Assembly (NCBI RefSeq): GCF_019977335.1
Contig: NZ_AP024653.1
Coordinates: forward strand, 3,658,001 to 3,722,000
DNA from: Arthrobacter sp. NicSoilB4
GTDB taxonomy: Bacteria > Actinomycetota > Actinomycetes > Actinomycetales > Micrococcaceae
Direction: 5' to 3'
DNA: 64,000 nt
The position numbers were made by a program, and so were the translations under genes. Under the pieces are notes generated by a model. It searched no databases, was not told the origin of the DNA, and saw only the letters and a list, made by a program, of their open reading frames with translations. Positions 1 through 8,504 of the stretch are shown one piece after another. The first letter of the stretch is position 1. Each line of letters starts with the position of its first letter.

Positions 1-1113
1 ATCTTCCTGAACTCCGGCTTCGTCTACGAATCCGCGGCCGCCGCGGAGCGCGCCTTCACCGGCGAGGACGAGCGCTTCGTCTACTCCCGCTACGGCAACC
101 CCTCGGTGGCCACCTTCCAGGAACGGCTCCGGCTGCTCGAAGGCACCGAGGCCTGCTTCGCCACCGCCTCGGGCATGTCAGCCGTCTTCACGGCCCTCGG
201 CGCCCTGCTGGCCGCGGGCGACCGGGTGGTCGCGGCCCGCTCGCTGTTCGGCTCGTGCTTCGTAATCCTCAACGAGATCCTTCCGCGCTGGGGTGTGGAA
301 ACGGTCTTCGTGGACGGCCCGGACCTGGAGCAGTGGCGCGCCGCACTGTCGGAACCCACGACGGCGGTCTTCTTCGAGTCGCCGTCGAACCCGATGCAGG
401 AAATCGTGGACATCGCCGCCGTGAGCGGGCTGGCGCACGCCGCCGGGGCCACGGTCGTCGTCGACAATGTCTTTGCCACTCCCCTGCTGCAGCGCTGCGG
501 GGAGCTGGGCGCGGACGTGATCGTCTACTCCGGCACCAAGCACATCGATGGCCAGGGCCGGGTGCTCGGCGGCGCGATCCTGGGCACCAAGGAGTTCATC
601 GACGGCCCGGTCAAGCAGCTCATGCGCCACACCGGCCCGGCGCTCTCCGCCTTCAACGCGTGGGTGCTGACCAAGGGGCTGGAGACCATGGCCCTGCGGG
701 TCAACCACTCCTCCGCCTCCGCCCTGCGGCTGGCCGGATGGCTCGAGGAGCAGCCCGCGGTCAGCTGGGTCAAGTACCCGCTGCTGGCGTCCCATCCGCA
801 GTACGCACTGGCCGCACGGCAGATGGAGGCCGGAGGCACCGTGCTGACCTTCGAGCTCTCCCCGTCCGCCGGGCGTTCCGCGAAGGAGGCCGCCTTCGCG
901 CTGCTGGACGCCCTGAGGATCATCGACATTTCCAACAACCTGGGCGATTCGAAGTCCCTCATCACCCATCCCGCCACCACGACGCACCGCGCCATGGGGC
1001 CGGAGGGCCGCGCGGCGATCGGGCTGAGCGACGGCGTGGTGCGCCTCTCCGTGGGACTCGAGGACATCGAGGACCTGGTCCGCGACCTGGGCCAGGCGCT
1101 CAAGCAGGTCTAG
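1..1113 (+). CDS. metZ: O-succinylhomoserine sulfhydrylase, 5' end cut by window
   Basis: A PLP enzyme of the Cys/Met metabolism family. It makes homocysteine from O-succinylhomoserine (or O-acetylhomoserine) and sulfide in methionine synthesis. The frame is open from base 1 and reads IFLNSGFVYESAA, so the true start lies left of the window. The PLP lysine is in YSGTKHIDGQGR, with its codon at 538-540, and the GQGRVLGG that follows is typical of MetZ. SNPMQEIVDI and DNVFATPLLQ are the usual substrate- and PLP-binding loops. The C-terminus (ITHPATTTH, then VRLSVGLEDIEDLV) is intact. The MetZ name over MetB/MetY rests on the HIDGQGR signature and is likely but not certain. It stands apart from the convergent ligase gene to its right by 10 bp. 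Confidence 0.9.
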   Translation: MFLNSGFVYESAAAAERAFTGEDERFVYSRYGNPSVATFQERLRLLEGTEACFATASGMSAVFTALGALLAAGDRVVAARSLFGSCFVILNEILPRWGVETVFVDGPDLEQWRAALSEPTTAVFFESPSNPMQEIVDIAAVSGLAHAAGATVVVDNVFATPLLQRCGELGADVIVYSGTKHIDGQGRVLGGAILGTKEFIDGPVKQLMRHTGPALSAFNAWVLTKGLETMALRVNHSSASALRLAGWLEEQPAVSWVKYPLLASHPQYALAARQMEAGGTVLTFELSPSAGRSAKEAAFALLDALRIIDISNNLGDSKSLITHPATTTHRAMGPEGRAAIGLSDGVVRLSVGLEDIEDLVRDLGQALKQV

Positions 1114-1123
1114 GCCGCTCCCG

Positions 1124-2308
1124 TCAGCCCTGGCGGACCCGTCCCAGCGACGGCCCCTGGTCAGCCTGGTTGGCGGCGGTCCCCTCTGTGGTCACCTCGA
1201 CCGCCCGGGCGACGACGGCGGCCAGCCCGCCCGTGTGGAACGGCTCGCGCTGCAGCTGCGAGCCCGAGCCCTCCGCCAGGATCCGGCCGACGCCCTCGCG
1301 GACCAGGTCCAGCTCGCCCTGCTCCTCCAGCACGGGGGCCACGAAGTCCACCAGGGCATGGACCACTTCCGCGGCAGGGGCAGGGGTGAAGGTTCCGAAG
1401 TCCAGCAGCTGCCCGCGCAGTCCGCAGTTGCTGGCTTGCCACGCGGCCATCCGCAGCAGCAGCGTGGGCACCGGGGCTGGATCGACGCCGTCGTTCCATT
1501 CCCGGGACGCCGACTCGACGAGGGCGCGCACGATCACTGCGATCAGCGCCGCGTCCTCGGCCCGCAGGCAGACGTCGGCGACGCGGATCTCCACAGTGGG
1601 ATGCAACCGGGCCAGCCGGGCGTCGAAGTAGACCATCCCCTCGTCCATCAGGACGCCGCTTTCCACGAGCCGGGTCACCACCCTGCGGTAGACGGGCAGG
1701 CTGCCGAAGATCATCGTGGGGCCGGACCCGGGCCAGCGGTTCCACGCCTGGGTGCGGTAGCTTTCAAACCCTGTCTCGGCGCCATTCCAGTACGGGGAGT
1801 TTGCGCTGAGGGCTATCAGCACGGCGAGCTTGTCGCGGATCCGGTCCATCACCGCCACGCCTTCCTCCGGGGACTCGACGAAGGTGTGGACGTGAAGCCC
1901 GCAGGTCAGCTGGTTCCGGACCGTGAGCCCGAAGCGCTGCTGCATGGTCATGTAGCGCTGCTTCGGCGTCAAGTGGGTGGCGGCGCCCTGGGGGGACGTG
2001 GCGAGGGCAGCGACGCGGCCGCCGTGCGCCCGGGCGGCGCGGTCCGCAAGGCCACGGCCCTGCCTGAGCTGCCGGAGCAGCTCCGGGTAGTCAAGGCAAG
2101 GCCGCGTCTGGGTTTCAATCTGCTCGAGCTTGAGCTCGTAGCTGAAGTCGGCGCCGTCGTCGTGGACCGGCTGCTGCCCCGGGAGAATCAGGGCGGCGTC
2201 CTGCTTCGGCGGCACCAGGACGGGCAGCATGGCATCGGCCAGGGCAAGCAGCATCCCCGTTTCGGGATCCACTATGAGCAGTTCTTCCTCCACGCCGAAG
2301 GTGCGCAT
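1124..2308 (-). CDS. YbdK-type carboxylate-amine ligase (glutamate-cysteine ligase family 2)
   Basis: A member of the GCS2 / YbdK family of ATP-dependent carboxylate-amine ligases. E. coli YbdK has weak gamma-glutamylcysteine synthetase activity, but the real substrate in actinobacteria is not settled. The start at 2308 is chosen because the family's N-terminal motif [11 protein letters not shown] begins right there. An upstream in-frame start at 2440 would translate the hairpin repeat at 2351-2410 and adds nothing conserved. [10 protein letters not shown] and CGLHVHTFV match family blocks. The length, 394 aa, is usual. It ends 10 bp from metZ in a convergent arrangement. The gene upstream on the same strand (XRE-MurA) is separated by the repeat, so it is probably transcribed alone. 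Confidence 0.85.
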   Translation of the reverse strand: MRTFGVEEELLIVDPETGMLLALADAMLPVLVPPKQDAALILPGQQPVHDDGADFSYELKLEQIETQTRPCLDYPELLRQLRQGRGLADRAARAHGGRVAALATSPQGAATHLTPKQRYMTMQQRFGLTVRNQLTCGLHVHTFVESPEEGVAVMDRIRDKLAVLIALSANSPYWNGAETGFESYRTQAWNRWPGSGPTMIFGSLPVYRRVVTRLVESGVLMDEGMVYFDARLARLHPTVEIRVADVCLRAEDAALIAVIVRALVESASREWNDGVDPAPVPTLLLRMAAWQASNCGLRGQLLDFGTFTPAPAAEVVHALVDFVAPVLEEQGELDLVREGVGRILAEGSGSQLQREPFHTGGLAAVVARAVEVTTEGTAANQADQGPSLGRVRQG

Positions 2309-2350
2309 AAATCTATTGTGCGGCAGGAACCCCCGAAACGCCCCTACCTT

Positions 2351-2410
2351 AACGCGGGTCACTCCGGGCCCATGCTGATCCTCCGGATGGGTCCGATCTG
2401 ACCCCGCGTT
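2351..2410. repeat. Hairpin repeat, copy 1
   Basis: An imperfect inverted repeat: left arm 2351-2373 (begins AACGCGGGTCA), 13-nt loop 2374-2386, right arm 2387-2410 (ends TGACCCCGCGTT). The right arm matches one arm of the repeat at 46241-46303 at 22 of 24 positions, and both have a 13-nt loop. It lies 30 nt past the stop codon of the XRE-MurA gene. It may end transcription or be a dispersed REP-like element. No T-run follows it. Confidence 0.7.
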
Positions 2411-2440
2411 GCTGGGAGCCGGCCGGTACATTCGGCGCAT

Positions 2441-3964
2441 TCAGTCTTGGAAGTACTCGATCTTCGCGCCGATGGTGTTGAGCCGCTCGGCCAGGTCCTC
2501 GTAGCCGCGCTCGATCACGTAGATGTTGCGCAGTTCCGAGACGCCGCGGGCGGCGAGCATCGCCAGCAGCAGGCAGGCCGCGGGGCGCAGGGCCGGCGGG
2601 CAGCCAACCTCGGCCGCGCGCCATTTGGTTGGCCCGTTGACGTAGATCCGGTGCGGGTCCAGCAGCTGCACCTGGGCGCCGAGCTTGTTCAGCTCGGTCA
2701 GGTAGATCGCACGGTTGTCATAAACCCAGTCGTGGATCATCGTCTGGCCCGTGGCGTTCGCGGCGATGACCGCGAAGAACGGCAGGTTGTCGATGTTCAG
2801 CCCGGGGAACGGCATGGGGTGGATCTTGTCCTCGGGGGCGCTCAGCTCCGAGGGCTTGGTGGTGACATCCACCAGCCGGGTCCGCCCGTTGCGGGCAAGG
2901 TACTCCCCGGACACCTCGAGCCGCTGGCCCATCTGCTCCAGCGTCGCGAGTTCGATTTCCATGAATTCGATCGGAACGCGGCGGATGGTGACTTCCGAGT
3001 CCGTGACAATTCCGGCGGTGATGAGGCTCATCGCCTCGATGGGGTCCTCGGACGGGAAATACTCGATGTCGACGTCGATCGAGGGGCGGCCGGTGATCTT
3101 CAGGGTGGTGGTGCCCACGCCCTCGATCTCCACCCCGAGCATCTGCAGGTAAAAGCAGAGGTCCTGCACCATGTAATTGGGGCTGGCGTTGCGGATGATG
3201 GTGCGGCCGCGACGGTGGGCGGCGGCCATGATGGCGTTTTCGGTGACGGTGTCGCCGCGTTCGCTGAGCACGAAGGAGCGGTCGTGCCCGTCCGACGGCG
3301 GGGCCTGCACCGCGTAGAAGCCGGATTTGGCGTCGACGCTGAGGCCGAACTGGCGCAGCGCCTGCATGTGCGGCTGCACGGTGCGCGTGCCGAGGTCGCA
3401 GCCGCCCGCGTAGGGCAGCCGGTACTCACTGGATTCGTCCAGGAGCGGGCCCAGCAGCATGATGACGCTGCGGGTCCGGCGGGCGGCCTCGACGTCCATC
3501 GAGTCGAGGTCCAGCACGGCGGGGCGCCGGATCTGAAGGTCGTTGGCGTTGAGCCAGGTGCATTCGACGCCGATGCTGGTCAGCACCTCGACGATCCGGT
3601 TGACCTCCTCGATCCGGGCGAGCCGCCGCAGCGTGGTGGTGCCGCGGTTGATCAGGCTGGCGCACAGCAGCGCGACGCCGGCGTTCTTGCTGCTGTTGAC
3701 GTCGACGGCGCCGGACAGGGTGCGGCCGCCCTCGACCCGGAGGTGCGTCATGGCGGGCCGCCCCACCTTCACGATGCTCCGGCCCAAGATGGACTCGAGC
3801 CGCTGGATCATTTTCAGGCTCAGGTTCTGCTTGCCTTGTTCCATGCGGGCGATGGCGCTCTGGCTGGTTCCCAGCTCGGCAGCGAGCTGCCCCTGGGTCC
3901 AGCCCTTCTGGCCGCGGGCGGCGCGAAGCAGGGCTCCGACGTGTTCAGCAGTCTCTTGAGTCAT
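2441..3964 (-). CDS. XRE-type HTH fused to MurA-like UDP-GlcNAc 1-carboxyvinyltransferase
   Basis: A 507-aa two-domain protein. Residues about 8-62 form a lambda-repressor-like HTH (LAAELGTSQSAIARMEQGK). Residues about 73-507 form a MurA/EPSP-synthase fold. MurA adds enolpyruvate to UDP-GlcNAc in the first committed step of peptidoglycan synthesis. The key residues are present: K93-N94 in SSKNAGVALL, and the phosphoenolpyruvate-binding cysteine C189 in the GGCDLGTR loop. The C-terminal PALRPAACLLL block replaces the usual DLRAGAALV. A plain MurA has about 420-450 residues and no HTH, so this is probably a second, specialised paralogue that may couple cell-wall precursor sensing to transcription. 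The ATG at 3964 follows a GATATT box by a few bases and may be leaderless. It is a lone gene followed by the hairpin repeat. Confidence 0.88.
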   Translation of the reverse strand: MTQETAEHVGALLRAARGQKGWTQGQLAAELGTSQSAIARMEQGKQNLSLKMIQRLESILGRSIVKVGRPAMTHLRVEGGRTLSGAVDVNSSKNAGVALLCASLINRGTTTLRRLARIEEVNRIVEVLTSIGVECTWLNANDLQIRRPAVLDLDSMDVEAARRTRSVIMLLGPLLDESSEYRLPYAGGCDLGTRTVQPHMQALRQFGLSVDAKSGFYAVQAPPSDGHDRSFVLSERGDTVTENAIMAAAHRRGRTIIRNASPNYMVQDLCFYLQMLGVEIEGVGTTTLKITGRPSIDVDIEYFPSEDPIEAMSLITAGIVTDSEVTIRRVPIEFMEIELATLEQMGQRLEVSGEYLARNGRTRLVDVTTKPSELSAPEDKIHPMPFPGLNIDNLPFFAVIAANATGQTMIHDWVYDNRAIYLTELNKLGAQVQLLDPHRIYVNGPTKWRAAEVGCPPALRPAACLLLAMLAARGVSELRNIYVIERGYEDLAERLNTIGAKIEYFQD

Positions 3965-4027
3965 CCCCCGAAAATATCACGCATGATTTATTAACTCCGG
4001 GAAAACCCGCCGGAATGCCGTTAATCT

Positions 4028-4048
4028 CACAGTGCTACCCGCACTGTG
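4028..4048. terminator. Perfect 8-bp hairpin between ykoC and the XRE-MurA gene
   Basis: CACAGTGC, a 5-nt loop, then GCACTGTG. It lies 12 bp past the ykoC stop and 64 bp upstream of the XRE-MurA start. It could end the ykoEDC transcript, but no T-run follows on the minus strand. It could equally be an operator for the XRE protein encoded next to it. Confidence 0.4.
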
Positions 4049-4060
4049 CGATAACTGGCG

Positions 4061-4864
4061 CTATTGCCTCGCCAGGAAGACCATGTTCCAAGTCCCCGCA
4101 GCCAGGGCGGAGGCGACGGCGGCTCCGGCAATCAGCAGCCCGCCCAGGAACACCCAGGCGTCCAGGCCGCTGAAGACCGACGTCCGGGCCCAGGTCCGTT
4201 GTGCGCTGCCGAAGCCGCGGGCCTCCATGGTGACAGCCAGCCGGGAGGCGCGCCGGACGGCCTGCACCAGCAGCCCGAAACTCTGCCCCAGGGTGGCCCG
4301 CAGCCGCTGCAGCGGGTTCCCGTGGGAGCCCACGCCGCGGGCGCGGCGGGCCATGCCGATGGTCTGCCATTCCTCGGCCATCAGTCCCACAAGGCGCAGC
4401 GCCGCCAGGGTGCCGAGGACGAAGCGGTGCGGCAGTTTCGCCTTCTGCGCGAGGGCGTCGGCCAGGTCCGTGGGATCGGTGCAGCTCATCAGCAATACTG
4501 CCGGCAGCGCGATGGCCAGGCCGCGGATCATAAATCCGAGCCCCAGCTCCAGGGACCCTTCGCTGATCGACCAGATCCTGGCGTCGAGCAGGATGCTCCC
4601 GCTGTCCGGTGCCAGAATCGTTGTGCTCCAGCCGCCCAGCGCAGCGGCGAGGACCAGGGGCCAGCCCCGCTGCCAGAGCACGCCGAGGGTCAGCCCGGCC
4701 AGCGGCAGCAGTGCCAGTTCGAAGGCGAGCGCCACCGAGGCTGACACCCAGTCGATGGACAGCGCCAGCACCATCGTGATGAGCATAACGGCGGCGAACT
4801 TCGCCAGCGGGTTTGCGCGCGTCAGCAGCGCATGGTTGCCGCGCAGAGTCAGTTCCTGCCTCAT
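4061..4864 (-). CDS. ykoC: ECF transporter transmembrane (T) component, CbiQ/EcfT family
   Basis: The integral membrane coupling subunit of an energy-coupling-factor importer, 267 aa. It has several hydrophobic segments (for example FAAVMLITMVLALSI and VFLGGLLIAGAAVASAL). The family's cytoplasmic Ala-Arg-Gly coupling helices appear as MARRARGVGSHGNP and MEARGFGSAQRT, which contact the ATPase. Its start overlaps the end of the ATPase gene by 4 nt (ATGA), so the two are translationally coupled. Together with the YkoE and YkoD homologues and the TPP riboswitch, it forms a thiamin-precursor (hydroxymethylpyrimidine) or thiamin uptake system. Confidence 0.9.
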   Translation of the reverse strand: MRQELTLRGNHALLTRANPLAKFAAVMLITMVLALSIDWVSASVALAFELALLPLAGLTLGVLWQRGWPLVLAAALGGWSTTILAPDSGSILLDARIWSISEGSLELGLGFMIRGLAIALPAVLLMSCTDPTDLADALAQKAKLPHRFVLGTLAALRLVGLMAEEWQTIGMARRARGVGSHGNPLQRLRATLGQSFGLLVQAVRRASRLAVTMEARGFGSAQRTWARTSVFSGLDAWVFLGGLLIAGAAVASALAAGTWNMVFLARQ

Positions 4865-6531
4865 GGTGCTTGGACCTTCCCCGGTTCCCGGCGTTCAGGC
4901 TCCCGGCGTTCAGGCTCCTGTGGCCCGGGCTCCCGGCCCGGTTCCCCGTGTTCCGGGGCGTGGAGGCTCAATCTGGTGCCGCCGAGGACCTCGCTGAATT
5001 CGGCGTCGTGCGTCACTGAGACGACGGCAGTGCCGCCGTCGAGCAATTCGGACAGGAACGAGGCGAGTTCGGCCCAGGTGTTGGCGTCCTGGCCGAAGGT
5101 GGGTTCGTCCAGGACCAGCACCTGGGGGTGCGCGGCGAGGACAGTGGCCACGGACAGGCGCCGCTTTTCGCCGCCCGAGAGCGTGTACGGGTTGGCGTCC
5201 ACCAGCTCGGTCAGCCGCAGCCGCTCCAGCAGCTCGTCGACGCGTTCCCCGCCGCGGCCCAGGTGCCGGGGGCCGAACATCAGCTCATCCAGGACGCGTC
5301 CGGTGACGAACTGGTGTTCGGGTTCCTGGAACACGGTGCCGATCCTGGCGATCAGCTGCTGGGCCTTCCACCGGTACGGATCGATCCCGGCGCCGGCGCT
5401 GAGTGCCAGGGTGGCGGACACCCGGCCGGAGACCGGCGCAAGCAGGCCGGCCAGGGTCAGGGCGAAGGTGGACTTCCCCGAACCATTCGGTCCCGTGATG
5501 GTGAGCGCCTCGCCGGCGCGGACCTGGGCCGAGATGCCGGACTGCACAGGCTCCGGCGGAATGGGACGGAAGCCGCCTCGGAGTCCCGCCCGCCGCTGCC
5601 GTTCCCGCGAGACCGCCAGATCCTCCGCGGCCAGCAGCAGCTGCCCCGAAGTGCCGGCCGCGGCTTCCTGGCCGGGGGTCCGTGATCCGCGTGCCCGGGT
5701 CTCCGGCACGTAGCCGGGTACCCAGACCCCGGCCGCGGTGAGCATGTCCCGCGCCTGCGCCAGGACCTGGTCCGGCGGCCCGTCGATCAGCACGGCGGAG
5801 TCCGTGGCGGATCCCGGCTGCAGCACCACAATCCTGTCCACGAGGTCTTTCCAGACCGAGACGCGGTGTTCCACCACCACCAGGGTGGCCCCGGTTTTGT
5901 CCAGGCAGCGCCCGACGGCGTCCCGGACTTCCAGGACGCCGTCGGGGTCCAGGTTGGCGGTCGGTTCGTCAAGCAGGATCAACCCGGGGCGCATCGCGAG
6001 GATGCCGGCCAGTGCCAGCCGCTGCTTCTGGCCGCCGGAGAGGGCCGACGTCGGGTGGTCCAGCGGCAGCCGGCCCAGCCCGACGTCGTCGAGCGCTTCC
6101 GCCACGCGTGGCCAGATGTCCGCCGGGGGTACGGACAGGTTTTCCGCGCCGAAAGCGACGTCGTCGCCAAGGCGCGAGAGCACCACCTGGGTCTCCGGGT
6201 CCTGCTGCATCAGCCCGGCACGGCCACGCCGGGCCCGGGGCGGGGCGCTGTCGATCAGCAGGCTGCCGGTCTCGTCTGCGTCCTCGCTGTCAGCCGGCGC
6301 GGTGCCGGCCGTACGGCCGGCGTCACCGGCGGAGCTGTCGCCCAGCACCCCGGCCAGGGCGTGGAGCAGCGTGGACTTGCCGGCGCCCGAGGGCCCCAGC
6401 AGCAGCACGCGCTCCCCGGGCCGGATGTCCAGGTCCAGGCCGCTGACGGCGGGCCGGGACCGGCCGGCGTGCCGCCAGCCCCAGCCGCGAGCGGTGATCG
6501 AGGCCGGGCGGACCCCCTCTAAGGCAGGCAT
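4861..6531 (-). CDS. ykoD: ECF transporter ATPase, two fused ABC domains
   Basis: A 556-aa protein with two ABC ATPase domains in one chain, replacing the separate EcfA1/EcfA2 pair. The first domain (about residues 10-245) has Walker A GPSGAGKST, signature LSGGQKQR and Walker B LILLDEPTANLD. The second (about 300-540) has GPNGSGKST, LSGGEKRR and VLVLDEPTFGQD. Both sites look intact. The linker and the C-terminal tail (repeated EPERREPE) are low in complexity. It powers vitamin uptake with the neighbouring T and S components. The start overlaps the end of ykoE by a single base and its stop overlaps ykoC by 4 nt, so the three form one operon. Confidence 0.93.
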   Translation of the reverse strand: MPALEGVRPASITARGWGWRHAGRSRPAVSGLDLDIRPGERVLLLGPSGAGKSTLLHALAGVLGDSSAGDAGRTAGTAPADSEDADETGSLLIDSAPPRARRGRAGLMQQDPETQVVLSRLGDDVAFGAENLSVPPADIWPRVAEALDDVGLGRLPLDHPTSALSGGQKQRLALAGILAMRPGLILLDEPTANLDPDGVLEVRDAVGRCLDKTGATLVVVEHRVSVWKDLVDRIVVLQPGSATDSAVLIDGPPDQVLAQARDMLTAAGVWVPGYVPETRARGSRTPGQEAAAGTSGQLLLAAEDLAVSRERQRRAGLRGGFRPIPPEPVQSGISAQVRAGEALTITGPNGSGKSTFALTLAGLLAPVSGRVSATLALSAGAGIDPYRWKAQQLIARIGTVFQEPEHQFVTGRVLDELMFGPRHLGRGGERVDELLERLRLTELVDANPYTLSGGEKRRLSVATVLAAHPQVLVLDEPTFGQDANTWAELASFLSELLDGGTAVVSVTHDAEFSEVLGGTRLSLHAPEHGEPGREPGPQEPERREPERREPGKVQAP

Positions 6532-7172
6532 CAGGAGAAGACGGGCTCCGTAGCCGCCTTGCGGGAGGCAAAGGAGCTCAGCACGCCGGTCCTGGCCAGT
6601 CCCCGGGTGGCGAGCCAGGACAGGCCGCCGGCGATCACAGCGCCGGAGATGGCGGTGAAGATGATGTAGGCAAGCTTGTCACCGCCTGCGTAGGCAATGT
6701 TCCAGCCCCAGGGCATAAACGCATCGTTCAGCCCGCAGAACAGGCCCGCGCCGGCCCCGGCCAGCAGGGACACCGGCAGGTTGAACTTCTTGTAGATGAA
6801 CGCGGCGAACACCAGTTCCGCGCCGAGGCCCTGCAGGATCCCGGAGATCAGCACCGTGGTGCCGTACTGCGAGCCCATGATCAGCTCGCCCGTGGCGGCC
6901 ACCGCTTCGCAGAACAGTGCGGCGCCCGGCTTGCGGATGATGAGCATGCCCAGCACCGCCGGGATCATCCAGCCGCCGGCGTAGAGCCCGGTGAGTGGCG
7001 GGTAGAAGGCGTTGACGGGGGCGGAAATGAGGTTGGCGCCCTGGGACCAGGCCCAGAAGATCACGCCGCCCGCCACCGCGATCAACGCGGCCACCACAAT
7101 GTCCACTACACGCCAGTTGTAGTTGAGTCGGGTGCGCGTTTGTTTCACAGATGCAGCAGATGTATCAGTCAT
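6531..7172 (-). CDS. ykoE: ECF transporter substrate-binding (S) component, YkoE family
   Basis: A 213-aa membrane protein of the YkoE family, the S component thought to bind the thiamin precursor hydroxymethylpyrimidine. About six membrane segments are visible, with family blocks FYPPLTGLYAGGWMIPA, ELIMGSQYGTTVLI and GLNDAFMPWGWN. The ATG at 7172 sits 5 nt after a strong AGGAGG site. It is the first gene of ykoEDC and is preceded by a TPP riboswitch, which fits a thiamin-related substrate. The exact ligand cannot be read from sequence. Confidence 0.92.
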   Translation of the reverse strand: MTDTSAASVKQTRTRLNYNWRVVDIVVAALIAVAGGVIFWAWSQGANLISAPVNAFYPPLTGLYAGGWMIPAVLGMLIIRKPGAALFCEAVAATGELIMGSQYGTTVLISGILQGLGAELVFAAFIYKKFNLPVSLLAGAGAGLFCGLNDAFMPWGWNIAYAGGDKLAYIIFTAISGAVIAGGLSWLATRGLARTGVLSSFASRKAATEPVFS

Positions 7173-7177
7173 ATCGT

Positions 7178-7196
7178 CCTCCTGAGGAACAGGAGG
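7178..7196 (-). promoter_or_regulatory. Shine-Dalgarno sequestering hairpin of the ykoE leader
   Basis: On the minus strand, CCTCCT (7196-7191), a 7-nt loop, and AGGAGG (7183-7178), which is the ribosome site of ykoE. The anti-SD is a perfect complement. This is the expected OFF structure of a translationally acting riboswitch. A second GC-rich hairpin (AGTGCCC 7201-7207 with GGGCACT 7234-7240) lies between it and the aptamer. Confidence 0.65.
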
Positions 7197-7250
7197 GGAG
7201 AGTGCCCCGGGCCGCGGCTTCTGCCACCGCTCCGGGCACTCCGAGAACTC

Positions 7251-7371
7251 GACTCCCTTGCGCCGGTACTAACCGGATCAGGTTCGAGGGTCTGCGGCTG
7301 TCCGCACTCTCAGCGCCCACCTGTGGTTTCCCCGGATTTCCCCGGTGATGCCCGACGGCGGCGCTCCCCTG
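7251..7371 (-). ncRNA. TPP (THI-box) riboswitch upstream of ykoE
   Basis: Read on the minus strand, the segment has the two most conserved THI-box parts: CTGAGAG (7313-7307) and AACCTGATCCGG (7284-7273), followed by a TAGTACCGGCGCAAGGGA-like close at the 3' end. The 5' strand begins GGGGAGCGCC near 7370. Thiamin pyrophosphate binding should turn off ykoEDC. The rest of the 334-bp gap (7173-7506) holds the two leader hairpins and, at the far end, the promoter of the gene at 7507. Confidence 0.93.
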
Positions 7372-7506
7372 TCGTATTGAAAATAGCCCTTGTGGGCGTG
7401 GCCCAGTTTACACCCGGAAGAGGTTGTTTTCCGGGCCCGTCCGTCACAATCCGCCGGCTTGGCCGCCGGTGACCTGCGGACCCTTGCTTGGTAGAGTCGG
7501 CAGGGC

Positions 7507-8121
7507 ATGGAACACCGGACACCGCCGCGGCCGTTTGGCTACCCGACGGCGGCCAACCAACGGAAGCTGAATCACGTGACCACCTCACCAGTTCCTTCAC
7601 CCGGCTACGATCCGGACTCCGCCGAACCGCAGCCGCACGGCTCCCTGGCGGCACTCATCGGCAGCATCCTGGCGGAAATGGACGAACTGCAGTTCCGGTC
7701 TTTCAGCAAGGACGACGCCCTGGATCTGGGGCTCCGCCTGGTGGAACTGGGCAGGCAGCGCTCCCACCCGATCGCCATCGACATCACCAAGGGCGAGCAG
7801 GTGCTTTTCCATGCGGCGCTGGAGGGCGCCACCCCGGACAACGAGCGCTGGATCAGGGCCAAGCAGCGCACGGCCGTGCGGTACGAGGTCCCGTCGCTGC
7901 TGGTGGGACTCCGGGCCCGGGCCGCGGGGCGGATGATCGAGGACAACGCCTGGTTCGATGAGAAGGAATTTGCCGCCCACGGCGGGGCCTTCCCCATCTA
8001 CGTGCGCGGAACCGGGATGGTAGGCACCGTCACGGTGTCGGGTCTGCCGCAGAAAGCCGACCATGAACTGGTGGTCGAGGCCCTGTCGGACATCCTCGGC
8101 CGCGCGGGTACCTCAGGCTGA
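7507..8121 (+). CDS. UPF0303 / GlcG-HbpS-like (haem-degrading domain) protein
   Basis: A 204-aa protein of the UPF0303 branch of the GlcG/HbpS-like superfamily. Family blocks are PIAIDITKGEQVLFHAAL, TPDNERWIRAKQ and a late VGTVTVSGLPQKADHELV. Relatives bind haem or small ligands, but no function is settled for this branch. Two starts are possible. The ATG at 7507 lies 9 nt behind a TAGAGT box (7492-7497), which suits a leaderless transcript. A GTG at 7576 begins closer to the conserved part. The 23 residues between are not recognisable. It is transcribed divergently from the riboswitch operon and stands alone. Confidence 0.75.
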   Translation: MEHRTPPRPFGYPTAANQRKLNHVTTSPVPSPGYDPDSAEPQPHGSLAALIGSILAEMDELQFRSFSKDDALDLGLRLVELGRQRSHPIAIDITKGEQVLFHAALEGATPDNERWIRAKQRTAVRYEVPSLLVGLRARAAGRMIEDNAWFDEKEFAAHGGAFPIYVRGTGMVGTVTVSGLPQKADHELVVEALSDILGRAGTSG

Positions 8122-8213
8122 CCTGTCCCGCCCCCTGCCTGCCTGGCTGGACCGCCGGGCCAAGAACGCTACGCTAGGGGAAGCCCAGTTCCCGCCTCCA
8201 AGGAGTCCGCAGA

Positions 8214-8477
8214 ATGAACATCCTCATCAAGTTGCTCGGCACCGGCGTCAGCCTGCTGGCCGGCTTCGCTGGCACCAAACTCGTCGACACCGTCTGGGAG
8301 AAGTCCACGGGCAGCAAGCCGCCCAAGGGCCAAGACGACGACGTCCCCACCACACTGCGCCACGCACTGACCTTCGCGCTGATCTCAGCGTCCGTCAGCG
8401 CCATCATCCAGGTCCTCGCCAACCGCGGCACGCAGCGCGCAATCACGCGCTTCGCCAAGACCCAGGACATCGTCTAA
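8214..8477 (+). CDS. DUF4235 small membrane protein
   Basis: An 87-aa protein of the DUF4235 family, common in actinobacteria and of unknown function. It has an N-terminal hydrophobic helix (IKLLGTGVSLLAGFAGTKLV), a basic middle, and a second helix (FALISASVSAIIQVLA), so it is probably a two-pass membrane protein. A good AAGGAG site precedes the ATG. It converges on the mrp operon, with a weak GCGCC/GGCGC hairpin at 8479-8496 between them. Confidence 0.82.
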   Translation: MNILIKLLGTGVSLLAGFAGTKLVDTVWEKSTGSKPPKGQDDDVPTTLRHALTFALISASVSAIIQVLANRGTQRAITRFAKTQDIV

Positions 8478-8504
8478 AGCGCCTCGTTTAGGGCGCACCA
8501 GCCA

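Noticed and set aside
2447..3994. 515-codon plus-strand frame over the XRE-MurA gene
   Set aside because: Antisense shadow. The opposite strand has both HTH and MurA motifs.
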